From the NCBI RefSeq assembly GCF_019598945.1, contig NZ_CP080598.1, forward strand, positions 2,542,001 through 2,606,000: DNA of 64,000 bases. Reading direction: 5' to 3'. The notes beneath the pieces are model-generated. The model searched no databases, was not told where the DNA came from, and saw only the letters and a list, made by a program, of their open reading frames with translations. How positions within the stretch are numbered: position 1 is the stretch's first letter; each line of letters opens with the position of its first letter. Shown in pieces: positions 1 to 9,617 of the stretch. The translations under genes were made by a program, and so were the position numbers. The stretch comes from Sphaerospermopsis torques-reginae ITEP-024 (lineage in GTDB: Bacteria > Cyanobacteriota > Cyanobacteriia > Cyanobacteriales > Nostocaceae).

Positions 1-1
1 A

Positions 2-1348
2 GGGGACGTAGTCATTGAAAATGCTAATGAAGGCATAGATGCAGTCATATCATCTATCAGTTATACCCTGGGAGATAATTTAGAAACCCTCATTTTAACA
101 GGTCAGAACAATCTCAACGGAACAGGTAACAACCTAAATAATACACTCTTTGGGAATGATGTTAATAATGTCTTAGATGGTGGACTTGGTGACGATACTA
201 TCTATGGACAAGCAGGTAATGACACTCTCATAGGTGGTGAGGGTAATGACACTCTCATAGGTGGTACAGGTGCTGATAGTCTGATCGGTGGAGTTGGTAA
301 CGATATCTATGTTGTTGATGAATTAGGGGACGTAGTCATTGAAAATGCTAATGAAGGCATAGATACAGTCGTATCATTTATCAGTTATCACCTGGGAGAT
401 CATTTAGAACGTCTGTCTTTGATAGGTGAGAACAATATCAACGGTGCAGCTAACGACCTGAATAATGCCATGTTGGGTAATGATGGTAATAATTTCCTAG
501 ATGGTGGCAGTGGTAACGATAATCTGTCTGGACAGGGAGGTAATGACACTCTCATAGGTGGTGAGGGTAATGACACTCTCACAGGTGGCGTTGGTATGGA
601 CGCTTTCCGTTTCACTAGTTTAGATGGAGGAATTGATACAATTACCGATTTTGAATCTGGAACAGATCAAATTCAAATAGATAGCAATGGTTTTACTGGT
701 TTAGCAATTGGTCAATTAAGCGCAGAAGCTTTTACTTTTGGCGCAGGTGTGACTTCAGCTACTAGCAGCACCCATAGATTTATTTTCAACACTACCAATG
801 GTGATTTATTCTTTGATGCCGATGGTGATGGTGCTGGAGCTAGTGTGAAGATCGCAACTCTGAGTAATTCTGCTAGTTTGAGTCACTCTGATATCTTTGT
901 GAATATCAACGTTACAGGTAACGACCTGAATAATGTGCTGTTGGGTAATGATGATAATAATGTCTTAGATGGTGGCATTGGTAATGATACTCTCTATGGA
1001 CAAGGAGGTAATGACACTCTCGTAGGTGGCGTTGGTATGGACGCTTTCCGTTTCACTAGTTTAGATGGAGGAATTGATACAATTACGGATTTTGAATCTG
1101 GAACAGATAAAATCCAAATAGATAGCAGTGGTTTTACTGGTTTAGCAATCGGTCAATTAAGCGCAGAAGCTTTTACTTTTGGCGTAGGTGTGACTTCAGC
1201 TACTAGCAGCACCCATAGATTTATTTTCAATACTACCAATGGTGATTTATTCTTTGATGCCGATGGTGATGGTGCTGGAGCTAGTGTGAAGATCGCAACT
1301 CTGAGTAATTCTGCTAGTTTGAGTCACACTGATATCTTTGTGATTTAG
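2..1348 (+). CDS. RTX-type calcium-binding protein, 3' part (5' end outside window)
   Basis: The frame is open from the window edge, so this is the C-terminal part of a larger gene. It is built of glycine/aspartate nonapeptides of the GGxGxDxLx type (for example GGEGNDTLIGG), the calcium-binding beta-roll of RTX proteins exported by type I secretion. Modules of the form GDVVIENANEGIDTV alternate with NGTGNNLNN-like blocks. The last 320 codons hold two nearly identical copies of a module starting MDAFRFTSLDGGIDTI, which resembles the C-terminal domain of type I secreted RTX proteins. There is no signal peptide in the visible part. The exporter genes 0.7-6 kb downstream are the obvious candidate secretion machinery. 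The cargo function (adhesin, enzyme, surface layer) cannot be read from this part. Confidence 0.85.
   Translation, partial: GDVVIENANEGIDAVISSISYTLGDNLETLILTGQNNLNGTGNNLNNTLFGNDVNNVLDGGLGDDTIYGQAGNDTLIGGEGNDTLIGGTGADSLIGGVGNDIYVVDELGDVVIENANEGIDTVVSFISYHLGDHLERLSLIGENNINGAANDLNNAMLGNDGNNFLDGGSGNDNLSGQGGNDTLIGGEGNDTLTGGVGMDAFRFTSLDGGIDTITDFESGTDQIQIDSNGFTGLAIGQLSAEAFTFGAGVTSATSSTHRFIFNTTNGDLFFDADGDGAGASVKIATLSNSASLSHSDIFVNINVTGNDLNNVLLGNDDNNVLDGGIGNDTLYGQGGNDTLVGGVGMDAFRFTSLDGGIDTITDFESGTDKIQIDSSGFTGLAIGQLSAEAFTFGVGVTSATSSTHRFIFNTTNGDLFFDADGDGAGASVKIATLSNSASLSHTDIFVI
583..1343 (+). repeat. Direct repeat of about 320 bp within the RTX gene (583-902 and 1024-1343)
   Basis: The two blocks lie 441 bp apart, a whole number of codons, and differ at only a few bases. 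They encode the duplicated C-terminal module. The low divergence suggests a recent in-frame duplication or ongoing gene conversion. Confidence 0.85.
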
Positions 1349-1387
1349 TAAAATATTTAGTTATATCATGTCCGGTTCAATACTTAT

Positions 1388-1479
1388 AGGACTTACGCAA
1401 GATGTGACTTAAAACTTTATTCTTGTGTAGGGGTAATTCATGAATTACCCCTACTTTCGTTCCCTTTTACGTAAGTCCT
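1388..1479. mobile_element. MITE-like element with AGGACTTACG termini
   Basis: A 92-bp element has inverted ends (1388-1400 and 1467-1479, 12 of 13 matching) and a perfect 28-bp palindrome in the middle (1427-1454). It carries no coding capacity. Ends of the type AGGACTTACGCA are, from memory, common on small non-autonomous elements in cyanobacteria; the family was not checked. Confidence 0.6.
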
Positions 1480-2068
1480 GACTTAATATCTGTTGAGGTT
1501 GGTAATTGGTTATTGGTAGTTGGAAAAACAATTAAAACAATTATTAACTAATCAGTTATTTTCTAAGTAATTACCCGGACTTGATACTTATCAGGGTATA
1601 TTTTGACGATGAAGGTGAAAAGTTCTGTTTTTGGTTTTTGGATTATTTATTGGATTATTTATAGGTTTAATTAGGGTTGGCTGAGACAAATCTACTCAGC
1701 CAGCCCTAATTACTACATCTGTTCCTGAAACTGGGATTGACAATTTGTTTTTTCCATAATCAGGTAAAATTTATAAGTTTTTTGACTTAAATGCCAGTTT
1801 GAGGTTGCAATTTCCAAAAATTGTGATAGCTTGGTACGATATCCTTAAATACTAATACCTCTATCAGTGAGCTATACAAAAGTGTATTAGTTTACTGTGG
1901 GGATATTTATTGGCTATATGTGCTATGAACCTATAGAAAAAGGACTAAAGTAAAAAAAACAGTGATAAAAAGAACATTGTTTTCAACCAGAGATCAACGG
2001 AATATAATCTAGTTTTAATGTAGTTGTAAGAACAATTGAGACAGGTGGTAAATTTACTGGCAAGTGAT
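1480..2068. other. Intergenic stretch with one long imperfect hairpin
   Basis: No convincing gene is visible. Bases 1670-1710 form a 16-bp stem with one mismatch and a 9-base loop. No T-run follows, so it looks more like a repeat than an intrinsic terminator. The promoter of the isomerase gene presumably lies in the AT-rich last 150 bases, but no clear -10/-35 pair could be assigned. Confidence 0.5.
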
Positions 2069-2785
2069 ATGAATCCAGTTCTGCAATTTGGCGATCGCAT
2101 ACTAACAGCCCCAGAAGTTCTACAACTACTGGGGAAACACCAATTAGTACCACCATTACTGAAAGAGGTAGTCATTGATCAAGCGATCGCAGAAATTGAA
2201 TGTACACCACAGGAAGAAAAACAAGCCTGTGAACAGTTAGCGCAACAATATCAAGGAAAACAAGAACAGGGAATCAGTACCGAATATTTGAATAGTATAG
2301 CTATTCGCCAACTGAAACTGGAAAAGTTTAAAGAAGCAACTTGGGGACAAGATTTAGACTCCTACTTTTACCAGCGCAAACCCCAGTTGGATCGAGTCAT
2401 ATATTCCCTGATCACTACTTCTGATATTGGAATAGCCCAAGAAATCTACTTCCGCATCCAAGAAGGAGAACAATCTTTTGCTCAAGCAGCAAGAGAATAT
2501 GCCCAAGGTCCAGAAGCCCAAACAGATGGTTTAGTCGGTCCTGTGGAATTACAATCTCTTCATCCGATGTTGGCGAGAGTCTTGTCTGTAAGCCAACCAC
2601 AGCAACTTTCACCACCCAATCAAATAGGAGAATGGATAGTAATTGTCAGGCTAGAAAAACTACTACCGGCTCAGTTGGATCGGCAAATTCGTCAAAGATT
2701 GCTGAATGAGCGTTTTCAGACTTGGCTGCAAGGGCAAGTAGCTCCACAAAACTGGCAAATTAAACTATCAGAAGATATGCAATGA
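2069..2785 (+). CDS. Parvulin/SurA-like peptidylprolyl isomerase
   Basis: A protein of 238 residues from the ATG at 2069; an in-frame TTG at 2036 would add 11 residues but is less likely. The N-terminal half is helical and SurA-like (PPLLKEVVIDQAIAEIECT). The second half carries a parvulin domain (EIYFRIQEGEQSFAQAAREY, then GLVGPVELQSL). There is no signal peptide, unlike SurA, so it probably works in the cytoplasm. Isomerases of this kind sit beside C39/ABC exporter genes in cyanobacteria, and here the exporter follows. The likely role is holding or folding the exported substrate, which is inference from position. Confidence 0.75.
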   Translation: MNPVLQFGDRILTAPEVLQLLGKHQLVPPLLKEVVIDQAIAEIECTPQEEKQACEQLAQQYQGKQEQGISTEYLNSIAIRQLKLEKFKEATWGQDLDSYFYQRKPQLDRVIYSLITTSDIGIAQEIYFRIQEGEQSFAQAAREYAQGPEAQTDGLVGPVELQSLHPMLARVLSVSQPQQLSPPNQIGEWIVIVRLEKLLPAQLDRQIRQRLLNERFQTWLQGQVAPQNWQIKLSEDMQ

Positions 2786-2866
2786 CAACAGGTAATAGGT
2801 GAAAGATGAAAACGTCCTTGATTCTATCATTTGCATGATAAAGATACCTAATCATATAAGTCAGGG

Positions 2867-2971
2867 ATGAGTAAAAAGCCAACTTACACATTTGGGAATG
2901 CTCCTAGCACAAACAATATCCAAGGTGTAAAAATTCTAGAAAGAGTTTGTGGAGATTTTTCTAATCCATGA
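2867..2971 (+). CDS. Possible small peptide of 34 residues
   Basis: A short open frame starts MSKKPTYTFGNAPS and ends ERVCGDFSNP, between the isomerase and exporter genes on the same strand. Its composition is protein-like rather than low-complexity, and it holds a single Cys. No good Shine-Dalgarno sequence sits at normal distance (AGGG directly abuts the ATG). There is no double-glycine leader motif. It could be a small cargo or accessory peptide of the exporter, or chance. I do not recognise a family. Confidence 0.4.
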   Translation: MSKKPTYTFGNAPSTNNIQGVKILERVCGDFSNP

Positions 2972-3015
2972 ATCCCGGATAAATAACAAACAGCAGATTA
3001 TTAAATCGAATAAAT

Positions 3016-6000
3016 ATGACTTATAATAACGAATCCTTTGATCAATTTCTCCAGAGTATTGCGGGATTTGATCAACTATCAGCCCAGGAAAGACGCAATT
3101 TACTATCACAACAACAAGCTCTACGCTATCGCATAGGACAAAAAATCATTGGTAAAGAAAAACTACCAGATAGAATAGCAATTCTGTACGAGGGAAAAGT
3201 GAGACTGTTGGGATATCACCCCCAAACCCAATTACCAATTACCCTGAAAATCCTAGAACCAGGAGCAATAATTGGGGAAATTAGTTTGATGCGGCAGATT
3301 GCTTGTGAAACAGCGATCGCATCCACAGAAGTGATTTGTTTAACGTTGAGTACAGCAGATTATTTCAGTCTACTACGCCAAAATCAGGGCTTTGCTAATG
3401 ATCGTCAAAACTGTAGTGACATCTCAGAAGTATTTGATATTCTCAGCCCACTGTTAGCACCACAAGCTAATGCCAATTTAAATCTCAAAGACATCAGTCA
3501 AGAAATTTTATCAGAGGCAAAAATTCATTACCTACCACCAGGAAAATCCTCTTTTACACAACTAGAAAGTGATAAAATTTGGTTTGTTAGTGGCGGTAAA
3601 GTAGCTAATTGTCCCCCTAATTCTCCGTTAGAATCTAGTCGTCATACTAGAGGAATGATCGAAGTAACAGGGAGCAGTCCAGCACGTTTATTAGGTATTA
3701 ATCCCGCAGATTTATCATTCCTCAATCCAGAACCAGTAGAGGCAGAACTAACATATAATCAACAACAAAGCATAGATGAAATAGAAATTCCCTACGCCAC
3801 AGTAGAAGAAGTTATTCCTTCCCAACGCCAAACACCAGCAGAGAAAAAACACCACCAACAATACCCATTTTTTCGTGGACAGGGGGAAATAAATTCTACC
3901 TTGGCTTGTTTGCAAATGCTGGCCAAGTATTTACAAGTTCCCTTGCGTAAAGAAGTAGTACGTCGGATTTTAAATGACAACATTAAACGTCATGGTAATA
4001 TATCCCTTCAACTTTGTGCTTATGTGGGAGAATTAATTGGACTGAGATCCCAATTAGTAGATATTCCCGCCACTGCAATTACACGCATTCCTACACCAGC
4101 ACTAATTCAATATCAAGATAGCTATGCTGTCATCTATGCAGTAGATGAAAATACAGTAGTTTTAGCTGTGCCATCAAAAGGAATAATTAATTGCAAACCA
4201 AGCAAACTACTGGAAGAAATAGCAAATGATGAAACCAAATTGCAACCACAAATGCGGGTATTACTTATCGGTGCTACCCAAGAAACACCCCAACAACGCT
4301 TTGGGTTAAGTTGGTTTTTACCTTATCTATCACGTCACCGTCGGGTATTAATAGAAGTCTTTATCGCTTCCTTTTTTGTCCAACTGGCTGCTTTAGCTAA
4401 TCCTTTGGTGATTCAATTAATCATTGATAAAGTCATCGTTCAAAATAGTATTAATACCCTGAATATTTTAGGGGTGTTATTATTAGCAGTGGGTGTATTT
4501 GAAGCAGTGTTAACTACATTGCGGACATATTTATTTGTGGATACAACCAACCGCATTGATATGAGTTTGGGGTCACAAATTATTGACCACTTACTCAGAT
4601 TACCTTTACGTTATTTTGAACGTAGACCTGTGGGTGAACTAGCAACTCGCATCAATGAATTAGAAAATATCCGTCAGTTTCTCACAGGGACAGCTTTAAC
4701 AGTAGTATTAGATGCAGTATTCTCGGTGGTTTATATCATCGTGATGCTGTTTTATAGTTGGCAATTAACTTTAGTGGGTTTAGGAACAATTCCCCTATTT
4801 GTGGTGATTACATTAATTGCTGCTCCCACGGTGAGCCGACAATTACGTACCAAAGCAGAACGTAATGCAGCAACTCAATCTTATTTAGTGGAGGTAATGT
4901 CAGGTATTCAAACAGTAAAGGCGCAAAATATAGAATTGCGATCGCGTTTTTCCTGGCAAGAACGTTATGCTCGGTTTGTATCCGCAGGTTTTAAAACAGT
5001 CATCACCTCCACTTTAGCTAATTCTACCAGTCAGTTTCTCAACAAAATCAGCAGCTTATTAGTTTTGTGGGTAGGAGCTTATTTAGTATTAAAAGGAGAA
5101 TTAACATTAGGGGAATTAATCGCCTTTAGAATTATCTCCAGTTATGTGACTAGTCCTATTTTGCGGTTAGCACAACTTTGGCAAAACTTCCAAGAAACGG
5201 GTTTATCTTTAGAGCGATTAAGTGATATTGTGGATACACCCCAAGAAGCAGAAACGGACAAAGATAATATTCCCTTACCTGGGATCATGGGTGCTGTCAA
5301 ATATGAAAATGTTTCCTTCCGCTTTGCTCCCAGTGGACCACTACAACTCAACAATGTGAGTCTTGATTTTCCTTCTGGTACATTTGTCGGTATTGTCGGA
5401 CAAAGTGGTTCAGGTAAAAGCACAATGATGAAATTACTGCTGAGACTTTATAACGTCGAGTCTGGCAGAATTTTGATTGATGGTTACGACATCAGCAAAG
5501 TAGAACTTTATTCAGTAAGGCGACAAATTGGGGTTGTGCCTCAAGATCCGCTTTTGTTTGATGGTACTGTGGAAGAAAATATTGCATTGACTAATCCTGA
5601 AGCCACCACAGAAGAAATTATCGAAGCGGCCAGGATAGCAGTTGCCCATGAATTTATCATGAATTTACCCAATGGGTATAACACCAGAGTAGGGGAAAAA
5701 GGTTCTAATCTTTCAGGAGGACAAAGACAGAGGATAGCGATCGCTCGTTCCATTTTACAAAAACCGAAATTATTAGTTTTGGACGAAGCTACCAGCGCCT
5801 TAGATTATCCCACAGAAAGACAAATATGTCTGAATTTAGCTAGAGCTTTTCAAGGTAAAACAGTCTTCTTTATTACTCACCGTCTCAATACTGTTAGTAA
5901 TGCAGATACCATCGTTGTTATGGATGGCGGTAGAGTGATAGAACAAGGTAATCATCAAGAATTAATGACTGCTAAAGGTCATTATTTCTACCTATATCAA

Positions 6001-6021
6001 CAACAAGAAGTTAATTTGTAA
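3016..6021 (+). CDS. Type I secretion ABC transporter with cNMP-binding-like and degenerate C39 domains
   Basis: A 1001-residue inner-membrane exporter. Residues about 20-130 form a cyclic-nucleotide-binding-like domain. Residues about 280-410 form a C39-type domain. About 440-720 is the membrane domain and about 750-1000 the ATPase. The ATPase has every motif intact: Walker A GQSGSGKST, Q-loop PQDPLLFDG, signature LSGGQRQR, Walker B LLVLDEATSAL, H-loop THRL. By alignment to the C39 pattern, the catalytic Cys is Ser294, the His is Tyr370 and the Asp is Val385, so the domain should not cleave leaders. That resembles the C39-like domain of HlyB, which binds RTX cargo. The RTX gene upstream and the HlyD gene downstream support type I secretion of uncleaved protein. 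Confidence 0.88.
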   Translation: MTYNNESFDQFLQSIAGFDQLSAQERRNLLSQQQALRYRIGQKIIGKEKLPDRIAILYEGKVRLLGYHPQTQLPITLKILEPGAIIGEISLMRQIACETAIASTEVICLTLSTADYFSLLRQNQGFANDRQNCSDISEVFDILSPLLAPQANANLNLKDISQEILSEAKIHYLPPGKSSFTQLESDKIWFVSGGKVANCPPNSPLESSRHTRGMIEVTGSSPARLLGINPADLSFLNPEPVEAELTYNQQQSIDEIEIPYATVEEVIPSQRQTPAEKKHHQQYPFFRGQGEINSTLACLQMLAKYLQVPLRKEVVRRILNDNIKRHGNISLQLCAYVGELIGLRSQLVDIPATAITRIPTPALIQYQDSYAVIYAVDENTVVLAVPSKGIINCKPSKLLEEIANDETKLQPQMRVLLIGATQETPQQRFGLSWFLPYLSRHRRVLIEVFIASFFVQLAALANPLVIQLIIDKVIVQNSINTLNILGVLLLAVGVFEAVLTTLRTYLFVDTTNRIDMSLGSQIIDHLLRLPLRYFERRPVGELATRINELENIRQFLTGTALTVVLDAVFSVVYIIVMLFYSWQLTLVGLGTIPLFVVITLIAAPTVSRQLRTKAERNAATQSYLVEVMSGIQTVKAQNIELRSRFSWQERYARFVSAGFKTVITSTLANSTSQFLNKISSLLVLWVGAYLVLKGELTLGELIAFRIISSYVTSPILRLAQLWQNFQETGLSLERLSDIVDTPQEAETDKDNIPLPGIMGAVKYENVSFRFAPSGPLQLNNVSLDFPSGTFVGIVGQSGSGKSTMMKLLLRLYNVESGRILIDGYDISKVELYSVRRQIGVVPQDPLLFDGTVEENIALTNPEATTEEIIEAARIAVAHEFIMNLPNGYNTRVGEKGSNLSGGQRQRIAIARSILQKPKLLVLDEATSALDYPTERQICLNLARAFQGKTVFFITHRLNTVSNADTIVVMDGGRVIEQGNHQELMTAKGHYFYLYQQQEVNL

Positions 6022-6181
6022 TCAGTTATCAGTTGTCAGTTATCAGTGGCAATAGGGGAAGAAAATTTTAGATTTTAGATTTTAGATTGGAGTTAAGAAA
6101 AACAATCCAAAATCCAAAATCCAAAATCCAAAATTAATAACTCCTGACTCTAAAATCTAAAATCCAAAATCCAAAATTGTT
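6022..6181. repeat. Heptamer repeats (AATCCAA/TTTAGAT type) between exporter genes
   Basis: The gap between the ABC and HlyD genes is filled with short tandem heptamers and TATCAGT-type repeats, typical STRR DNA of Nostocales. The same heptamer recurs at 50150-50202 and inside murD. Confidence 0.8.
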
Positions 6182-7765
6182 ATGACTCAACATAATGGCA
6201 ATCATATCAACGGTAACGGTAACGGTAACGGCAACGGCAAAAAACAAAGTAGTGTACAGTTGCTGACACCTGCCAAGAAAGCTAGAACAGACTCTTTGAC
6301 TCGTGTAGCTTATCAAGATAGTTTTGATCAATCTATAATTTTACGTCAATCACCAGTTTGGTCACGTACAATCATGATCACTCTGATGGTTGTAGCTTGT
6401 TTTGGAGTGGGTTGGGCTTATTATGCCAAAATTGAACAAGTAGTTCCCGCGACCGGTCAATTAAAACCAGAGGGAACAGTAAAAGAAGTACAAGCTCCTA
6501 TTAGTGGTGTTGTCAAATCTGTTTATGTAAAAGATGGACAAGAAGTAAAAGCAGGAGACTTGCTCTTAACATTTGAATCTGTGGCCACCTTAGCTGAGTT
6601 AAATTCCTTAAACAAGATTCGCGCTGCTTTAATCAAAGAAAACAATATTTATCGTCGCTTGATGAGTGTAAGTAACGGTATCACATCAGAATTGAATTTT
6701 TTAAGCAGTAACTTGCCACCAGAAACAGCTTTTCTCCTTAAAAGTCGAGCCTCATTAGTCGCTGACAATGATTTATTGCGTTCTCAATTAAGAAATTCTA
6801 CACCAGGAATAAGTGGTGGAATTGATGAACAACAACGCCTCCTAGCTGCCAGAAAAGAATTAGAATCTCGGTCTAATGCAGCACAATTAGAAGTTGAAAA
6901 AATCAGAAAGCAACTATCGCAAACCAAAGTCAAACTCAAAGATACTCAAAATGGTTTAGCAATTCAACAACAAATTTTAGATAAAGTCAAAACCCTGGCA
7001 GAAGAAGGCGGAATTTCTCAATTACAATATCTGAATCAGCAACAACAAGTACAGACTCTCAGGGCAGAAATAGAGCAATTAAGGGAAGAAGAAAAACGCC
7101 TAGAGTTTGATATTCAAAGAGGACAGGAGGAAGTAACAAATACTGTAGCGGTTACAGATAAAAATGTCTTAGATCAGATAGCTGATAACAAAAAGCGGAT
7201 TGCGGAAATTGACAGCCAATTTATGAGGATAGTTCTGGAAAATGAGCAGAGATTAGCAGATGTTAATAGTAGAATTTCCCAGACACAATTAAATGTCAAA
7301 TATCAAGAACTTCGCGCTCCTGTAAGTGGGATAGTATTTGATCTGCAAGCGAAAAATCCTGGTTTTGTCGCTAATCCGACGCAGAAATTATTACAGATTG
7401 TACCTAATGATAAATATGTAGCAGAGGTATTTATCACCAATCAAGATATTGGTTTTGTGCGGGAAGGAATGAATGTAGATGTGAGAGTTGATTCTTTTCC
7501 GTTTAGTGAGTTTGGCGATATTAAAGGTAAAGTCATTAATATCGGATCGGATGCTTTACCTCCTGATCAGACTTATCAATACTATAGATTTCCAGCGAGA
7601 GTTAGTTTAGATAGTCAGACGATAAATTCTCAAGGTAGAAACATTCCTTTACAGTCTGGGATGTCTATTACTGCTAATATTAAGGTGCGTGAGGAACGCA
7701 GTGTGTTGAGTTTATTTACCGAGATGTTTACTAAGCAGGTTGAGAGTTTGAAAGAAGTTAGATAA
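6182..7765 (+). CDS. HlyD-family membrane fusion (periplasmic adaptor) protein
   Basis: 527 residues that connect the ABC exporter to a TolC-like outer membrane channel. The N-terminus has an Asn-Gly run (residues about 5-20) encoded by a hexamer repeat, then one membrane helix at about 62-82. A lipoyl-like half-motif follows (APISGVVKSVYVKDGQEVKA). A long coiled coil spans about 200-375, rich in Gln/Glu. The second lipoyl half is RAPVSGIVFDL, and a beta-barrel region ends the protein. It lies 160 bp downstream of the exporter on the same strand, probably the same operon. No TolC-like gene is in the window, as expected for cyanobacteria where it is encoded elsewhere. Confidence 0.88.
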   Translation: MTQHNGNHINGNGNGNGNGKKQSSVQLLTPAKKARTDSLTRVAYQDSFDQSIILRQSPVWSRTIMITLMVVACFGVGWAYYAKIEQVVPATGQLKPEGTVKEVQAPISGVVKSVYVKDGQEVKAGDLLLTFESVATLAELNSLNKIRAALIKENNIYRRLMSVSNGITSELNFLSSNLPPETAFLLKSRASLVADNDLLRSQLRNSTPGISGGIDEQQRLLAARKELESRSNAAQLEVEKIRKQLSQTKVKLKDTQNGLAIQQQILDKVKTLAEEGGISQLQYLNQQQQVQTLRAEIEQLREEEKRLEFDIQRGQEEVTNTVAVTDKNVLDQIADNKKRIAEIDSQFMRIVLENEQRLADVNSRISQTQLNVKYQELRAPVSGIVFDLQAKNPGFVANPTQKLLQIVPNDKYVAEVFITNQDIGFVREGMNVDVRVDSFPFSEFGDIKGKVINIGSDALPPDQTYQYYRFPARVSLDSQTINSQGRNIPLQSGMSITANIKVREERSVLSLFTEMFTKQVESLKEVR

Positions 7766-7983
7766 ATGGTGATGGGTGATGGGTGATGGGTGACTCCCAT
7801 GCTACCCCTACCACCCATGCTTCCCCTGCTTCCTGTCTGTTAATAAAGAACTTGTAATCGAATTATGAAAATATGATTTAAATATCCTCAAAAAACGCCT
7901 CAGAAACTCCATATTAAAAAATCTAAAATAAAATATTTTTGGAAATCATAATTGTATGGCTAAAACAAGCATATTCAAATTGT

Positions 7984-9246
7984 ATGAAAAATGCTACCGG
8001 AAATCTGAAAAGTATTTTATTTTTACATCCCAACTTCCCCGGACAATTTCGCCACTTAGTTAAAACTTTAGGACAAGATCAGAATTATCAAGTGGTATTT
8101 GCCACAAATAATCAACAAGGAAATATACCAGGTGTACAGAAAGTAATTTATCAACCTTCCCGCACAGTAGCAAGTCAAACACATCATTATATTCGCAATT
8201 TAGAAAACGCAGTTCTCACCGGACAAGCAGTATATCGGATAGCAGAACGATTAAAAAATCAAGGTTTTATTCCAGATATCATTTATGGTCATTCTGGTTG
8301 GGGACTAACTTTATTTATAAAAGAAGTTTTTCCCCAAGCAGAATTATTATGTTTCTTTGAATGGTTTTATCATAGTCGCGGTTCAGATGCAGGTTTTGAT
8401 CCTTGTGATCCATTAAGTGCAGATGATATATGTCGTATTAGGGTCAAAAATTCACCAATTTTACTCGATTTATACAGTTGCGATCGCGGACTTTCTCCTA
8501 CTAACTGGCAGCGTCAACAATTTCCCCAAGAATATCATCATAAAATCACTGTTTGTCACGATGGTATTGATACTAATTACTTTATTCCTCAACCAGATAC
8601 TAAATTATTTTTACCTAGCATCAATTTGGATCTTTCCCACGTCACAGAATTAGTTACCTATTCAGCAAGAGGTTTAGAACCTTATCGGGGTTTTCCTCAG
8701 TTTATGGAAGCAGTAGCATTAATTCAACAACAGCGCCCAAATTGTCATATTGTAGTTGATGGCGAAGATAAAGTATTTTATAGTAAACATCTTGCTGATG
8801 GGAAAACCTATAAACAGTTAATGTTAGAAAGTCTAGATTTAGATTTATCCAGATTACATTTTACAGGTAGACTGCCTACCCATGAATATCTACAACTTTT
8901 ACAAGCTTCCTCAGCCCATATTTACTTAACCCGTCCTTTTGTTTTATCCTGGTCAATGTTAGAAGCAATGTCTGTAGGATGTTTACTCATAGCTTCCAAT
9001 ACTCCCCCAGTTGTAGAGATCATTGAAGATGGTAAAAATGGACTTTTAGCAGATTTCTTTTCTCCTGCACAAATTGCCGAAAAGGTAAATTTAGCTTTGG
9101 ATAATTCCCAAGATATGAAAGTTATTCGTGCAGCAGCAAGAAAAACAATAGTCAATAATTATAATTTAGCAGCATTATTACCAAAACAATTAGATTGGAT
9201 ATTCGGTAAGAAAACTTCTCTTAATTCCTATGGTTTGAGAATTTAG
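7984..9246 (+). CDS. Glycosyltransferase, family 4-like (copy 1)
   Basis: 420 residues from the ATG at 7984, chosen because the paralogue at 51852 aligns from its own ATG at this point; a TTG at 7939 would add 15 residues. The N-terminal Rossmann half begins LFLHPNFPGQFRHL, typical of the Glyco_trans_4_3 family. The C-terminal half is GT1-like with a nucleotide-sugar-binding segment SWSMLEAMSVGCLLIAS. It probably transfers a sugar to polysaccharide or glycolipid; donor and acceptor are unknown. It is close to the second copy at 51.9 kb, with long identical stretches, so the pair is a recent duplication or conversion. Confidence 0.85.
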   Translation: MKNATGNLKSILFLHPNFPGQFRHLVKTLGQDQNYQVVFATNNQQGNIPGVQKVIYQPSRTVASQTHHYIRNLENAVLTGQAVYRIAERLKNQGFIPDIIYGHSGWGLTLFIKEVFPQAELLCFFEWFYHSRGSDAGFDPCDPLSADDICRIRVKNSPILLDLYSCDRGLSPTNWQRQQFPQEYHHKITVCHDGIDTNYFIPQPDTKLFLPSINLDLSHVTELVTYSARGLEPYRGFPQFMEAVALIQQQRPNCHIVVDGEDKVFYSKHLADGKTYKQLMLESLDLDLSRLHFTGRLPTHEYLQLLQASSAHIYLTRPFVLSWSMLEAMSVGCLLIASNTPPVVEIIEDGKNGLLADFFSPAQIAEKVNLALDNSQDMKVIRAAARKTIVNNYNLAALLPKQLDWIFGKKTSLNSYGLRI

Positions 9247-9253
9247 GTTTTAG

Positions 9254-9303
9254 AGAGGTAGAACCTCTAGGTTTGCATTCCCAGTCTGGAGGCTGGGAAC
9301 GAG
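9254..9303. repeat. Dispersed double-hairpin repeat, copy 1
   Basis: About 50 bp with two nested inverted repeats (AGAGGT/ACCTCT and CCCAGTCTGG/CTGGG). Near-identical copies lie at 37796-37845 and 38709-38758. It starts 7 bases after the glycosyltransferase stop and could act as a 3' stem-loop. Confidence 0.75.
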
Positions 9304-9517
9304 TGATATAAAAAATATACAGCAGTTTCCGTTATTATGAGGTACAGATATTAATAATAAAGCCCTTGTAGCGCAGGCATCTTGCCTGCTTATAGCGTAC
9401 CTCATGTAGATGGAATGTGCTGTAAAGTTGAGGGGGCGACAAAGAAGCTAAAGAGGTTGTTGTTGGATAAGCATCATAGCCCTCAGACCTTGCTGATAAA
9501 ATGGGAGCTTATTGCGA

Positions 9518-9573
9518 TACATTTTCTCAGTTTTTGACCCTTTTTTTCTTTTTCTTTGTGAGAAATCCGGGTT
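9518..9573. repeat. Left arm of a perfect 56-bp inverted repeat
   Basis: This segment is the exact reverse complement of 10560-10615. The pair brackets about 1 kb containing one broken gene. The arms contain a poly-pyrimidine core and the sequence TGAGAAATCCGGGTT. Either these are ends of a decayed element, or two copies of one short repeat inserted in opposite orientation. Confidence 0.8.
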
Positions 9574-9617
9574 TGGGTGTATTATACCAATAACTGCATT
9601 ATTAAATACAATCAACC

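Noticed and set aside
7939-7983. TTG start for the first glycosyltransferase
   Set aside because: The paralogue aligns from the later ATG, and the extra residues are not conserved.
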